Below, in pieces: positions 62,692 to 64,000 of a stretch of 64,000 bases of DNA. The notes below the pieces were generated by a model that was not told where the DNA came from, searched no databases, and saw only the letters and a list, made by a program, of their open reading frames with translations. Made by a program: the position numbers and the translations under genes. The DNA is from Ciceribacter sp. L1K22 (GTDB lineage Bacteria > Pseudomonadota > Alphaproteobacteria > Rhizobiales > Rhizobiaceae). Each line of letters opens with the position of its first letter. The first letter of the stretch is position 1. The stretch covers positions 3,623,017-3,687,016 of the forward strand of contig NZ_JAGFPK010000001.1 of assembly GCF_017599385.1 (NCBI RefSeq). Reading direction: 5' to 3'.

Positions 62692-64000
62692 GTGACGGCA
62701 AGAGCGACGGGCGGCAGCGAGGCGATCGTCAACACAACGCCGATCCACAATGGGACCGGCAGTGATGTGACCATGCTCGCCGATGGTGGCTGGGTGGTGA
62801 CATGGTTATCCCCGAGGGGGCCTAATGGATTTCTCCACAAAATCCACCAGCAGCGTTTCAGTGCGGACGGCACGGCGATCGGAGAGGAGCGCGAGTTCGC
62901 TGCGAACGTCATTTCCCTGGGTGAATTTCAGGGGGTCGTGGCATTGACCGATGGCGGCTGGGTCGTTGCCTGGGGGCAACACGACGATGAGACTAACGAC
63001 TATAATGTCTACCAGCAGCGGTTCGATGCCGACGGCACGGCGGTGGGCGGCGAGGTCCGCATCAATGCTTCGGTCGATGGCTACCAGTTCTATGCGTCCC
63101 TGGCTGCGCTCGCCGACGGTGGCTGGATCGCCACCTGGGTCTCCGACCATGAAGGAGTTTATCACGTCTACCAACAGCGTTTCGCCGCCGACGGCAGCGC
63201 CAGGGGGGAAACCCGGATCGGAGATTCGTATTACGGAGGCCAAATAAAGGTTGCCGCGCTTTCCGATGGCGGTTGGGTTGTCATTTCGTCAATGGTTGAT
63301 GAGTTTAACACCATGGATGTCTATCAGCAACGCTTTGCGGCGGACGGCTCGGCGATGGGTGACTGGCAGCATCTCGGAAACCACACGGATTCATGGGTAA
63401 GTGTGTCCGTCATCGGTCTATCCGACGGTGGGTGGATGATCGTCAGGCTATTATCTCCCCTGAATGGCGACGCCGACACGATCTATCAGCAGCGCTACGA
63501 TATCGACGGCAGCGCCGTGGGTGCCGCGCAACACGTCACCTCGGCATCCGCCTTGCTGGCTTATGAGTCTGTGGCCGTGCTTGCGGATGGCGGCTGGGTC
63601 ATTACTTGGATGCACGAGACGGGGAGAGAATATGACGTCTTCCAAAGGCGTTACGATGCGGAGGGCAACCCGGTTGGGACGGAAACGCTGGTGAGCGCTG
63701 CTGCTGGTTTTCAGTACTATCCCTCCGTGACGGCACTGCCCGGCGGCGGCTGGGTCGTGACCTGGAACGATGGTTCCGGCATACGCCAGCGTGTCTTCGC
63801 CGCCGACATCGAGGGCACCGCTCTGGCCGAGACGCTTGAAGGCACCGCCTTCGACGAGACCATCCGCGGCTATGGCGGCAACGACACGCTCGACGGGGCC
63901 GGCGGCAACGACATCATGCTCGGCGGCTTCGGCAACGATACCTACATCGTCGACTCGGCCGGCGACCAGGTCCAGGAAATGGCCGCCCAGGGCACCGACA
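62692..64000 (+). CDS. Large repeat protein with RTX-type calcium-binding motifs, 5' part
   Basis: The frame is open from a GTG at 62692 (AGGAGG about ten bases upstream) to the window edge. Seven repeats of 50-56 codons each carry a (A/T/S)DGGWV-type core (D codons at 62782, 62950, 63115, 63265, 63424, 63586 and a Gly variant at 63742) followed in most by a YQQRF-D-x-D-G block. Near the end RTX nonapeptides appear (GYGGNDTLDGAGGND, LGGFGNDTYIVD). Such proteins bind Ca2+ and are exported by type I systems as adhesins or enzymes. No signal peptide is seen, which fits. The start codon is tentative. Confidence 0.8.
   Translation, partial: MTARATGGSEAIVNTTPIHNGTGSDVTMLADGGWVVTWLSPRGPNGFLHKIHQQRFSADGTAIGEEREFAANVISLGEFQGVVALTDGGWVVAWGQHDDETNDYNVYQQRFDADGTAVGGEVRINASVDGYQFYASLAALADGGWIATWVSDHEGVYHVYQQRFAADGSARGETRIGDSYYGGQIKVAALSDGGWVVISSMVDEFNTMDVYQQRFAADGSAMGDWQHLGNHTDSWVSVSVIGLSDGGWMIVRLLSPLNGDADTIYQQRYDIDGSAVGAAQHVTSASALLAYESVAVLADGGWVITWMHETGREYDVFQRRYDAEGNPVGTETLVSAAAGFQYYPSVTALPGGGWVVTWNDGSGIRQRVFAADIEGTALAETLEGTAFDETIRGYGGNDTLDGAGGNDIMLGGFGNDTYIVDSAGDQVQEMAAQGTD

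Noticed and set aside
62586..62912. Minus-strand frame of 108 codons at the start of the RTX gene
   Set aside because: It is antisense to the repeat protein and has no motif or start signal.
1..64000. CRISPR arrays, tRNA or rRNA genes, and a replication origin (repABC)
   Set aside because: I looked for regularly spaced direct repeats, tRNA-like cloverleaf landmarks and RepA/RepB/RepC-like frames and saw none in the window.

Overview
The window looks like accessory DNA from a large rhizobial replicon (Rhizobiaceae: Rhizobium, Agrobacterium, Sinorhizobium or a close relative), probably a plasmid, chromid or genomic island. The reasons are the GC-rich alphaproteobacterial codon use, the dense arrays of ABC and TRAP uptake operons each with its own local regulator, a DUF1612 protein of the rhizobial-plasmid RHE_PE00001 type, plasmid-type tyrosine recombinases, and the absence of ribosomal, tRNA or other housekeeping genes. 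This placement is inferred from gene content only; no species can be named.

Layout. 1-3 kb: a vapB-vapC-integrase operon on the minus strand, a DUF1612 gene and a truncated second integrase. 3.1-11.1 kb: a complete kdp potassium-ATPase operon on the minus strand (small membrane peptide, kdpF, A, B, C, D, E). 11.1-14.4 kb: a scar region with an orphan TPP riboswitch fused to a cytochrome c fragment, a Na+/H+ antiporter whose last codons lie in an insertion-sequence end, and a decayed IS3-family element. 14.4-22.9 kb: a sugar-acid module with a TRAP transporter, a UxuB-like reductase and an L-idonate dehydrogenase, divergent from an RpiR regulator and a lone IolC-DUF2090 kinase; GGAA-N6-TTCC type sites lie in the promoter regions. 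23.6-37.1 kb: nitrate assimilation (nasT, nasS, then nrtABC-nirBD-nasA-cysG), with a sigma-54 promoter and an ANTAR-type antitermination leader before nrtA. 37.4-44.8 kb: a sugar module with DgoD, a GntR regulator, an AraFGH-like importer, an aldose epimerase and an SDR. 45-53.4 kb: a branched-chain-amino-acid-type ABC transporter split over two divergent transcripts around a GntR regulator, with two aldo/keto reductases, one fused to a RidA domain. 53.5-59.4 kb: a polar-amino-acid ABC transporter with a class V aminotransferase and a hydantoinase, divergent from a FadR-type regulator. 59.4-64 kb: an unidentified winged-helix protein, a CadC-like winged-helix/TPR regulator and the start of a repeat-rich RTX-type exported protein that runs off the window.

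How it fits together: the region reads as interchangeable nutrient-scavenging cassettes (K+, nitrate, sugars and sugar acids, amino acids or hydantoin-like compounds). Many cassettes are separated by remnants of other genes: integrase, cytochrome c, IS3, IS6, HlyD and SDR fragments. The most unusual points are the AKR-RidA fusion inside a Liv-type operon, the lone IolC with idonate/mannonate enzymes under an RpiR regulator, the second small membrane peptide ahead of kdpF, the vapBC genes overlapping an integrase gene, and the orphan riboswitch junction.
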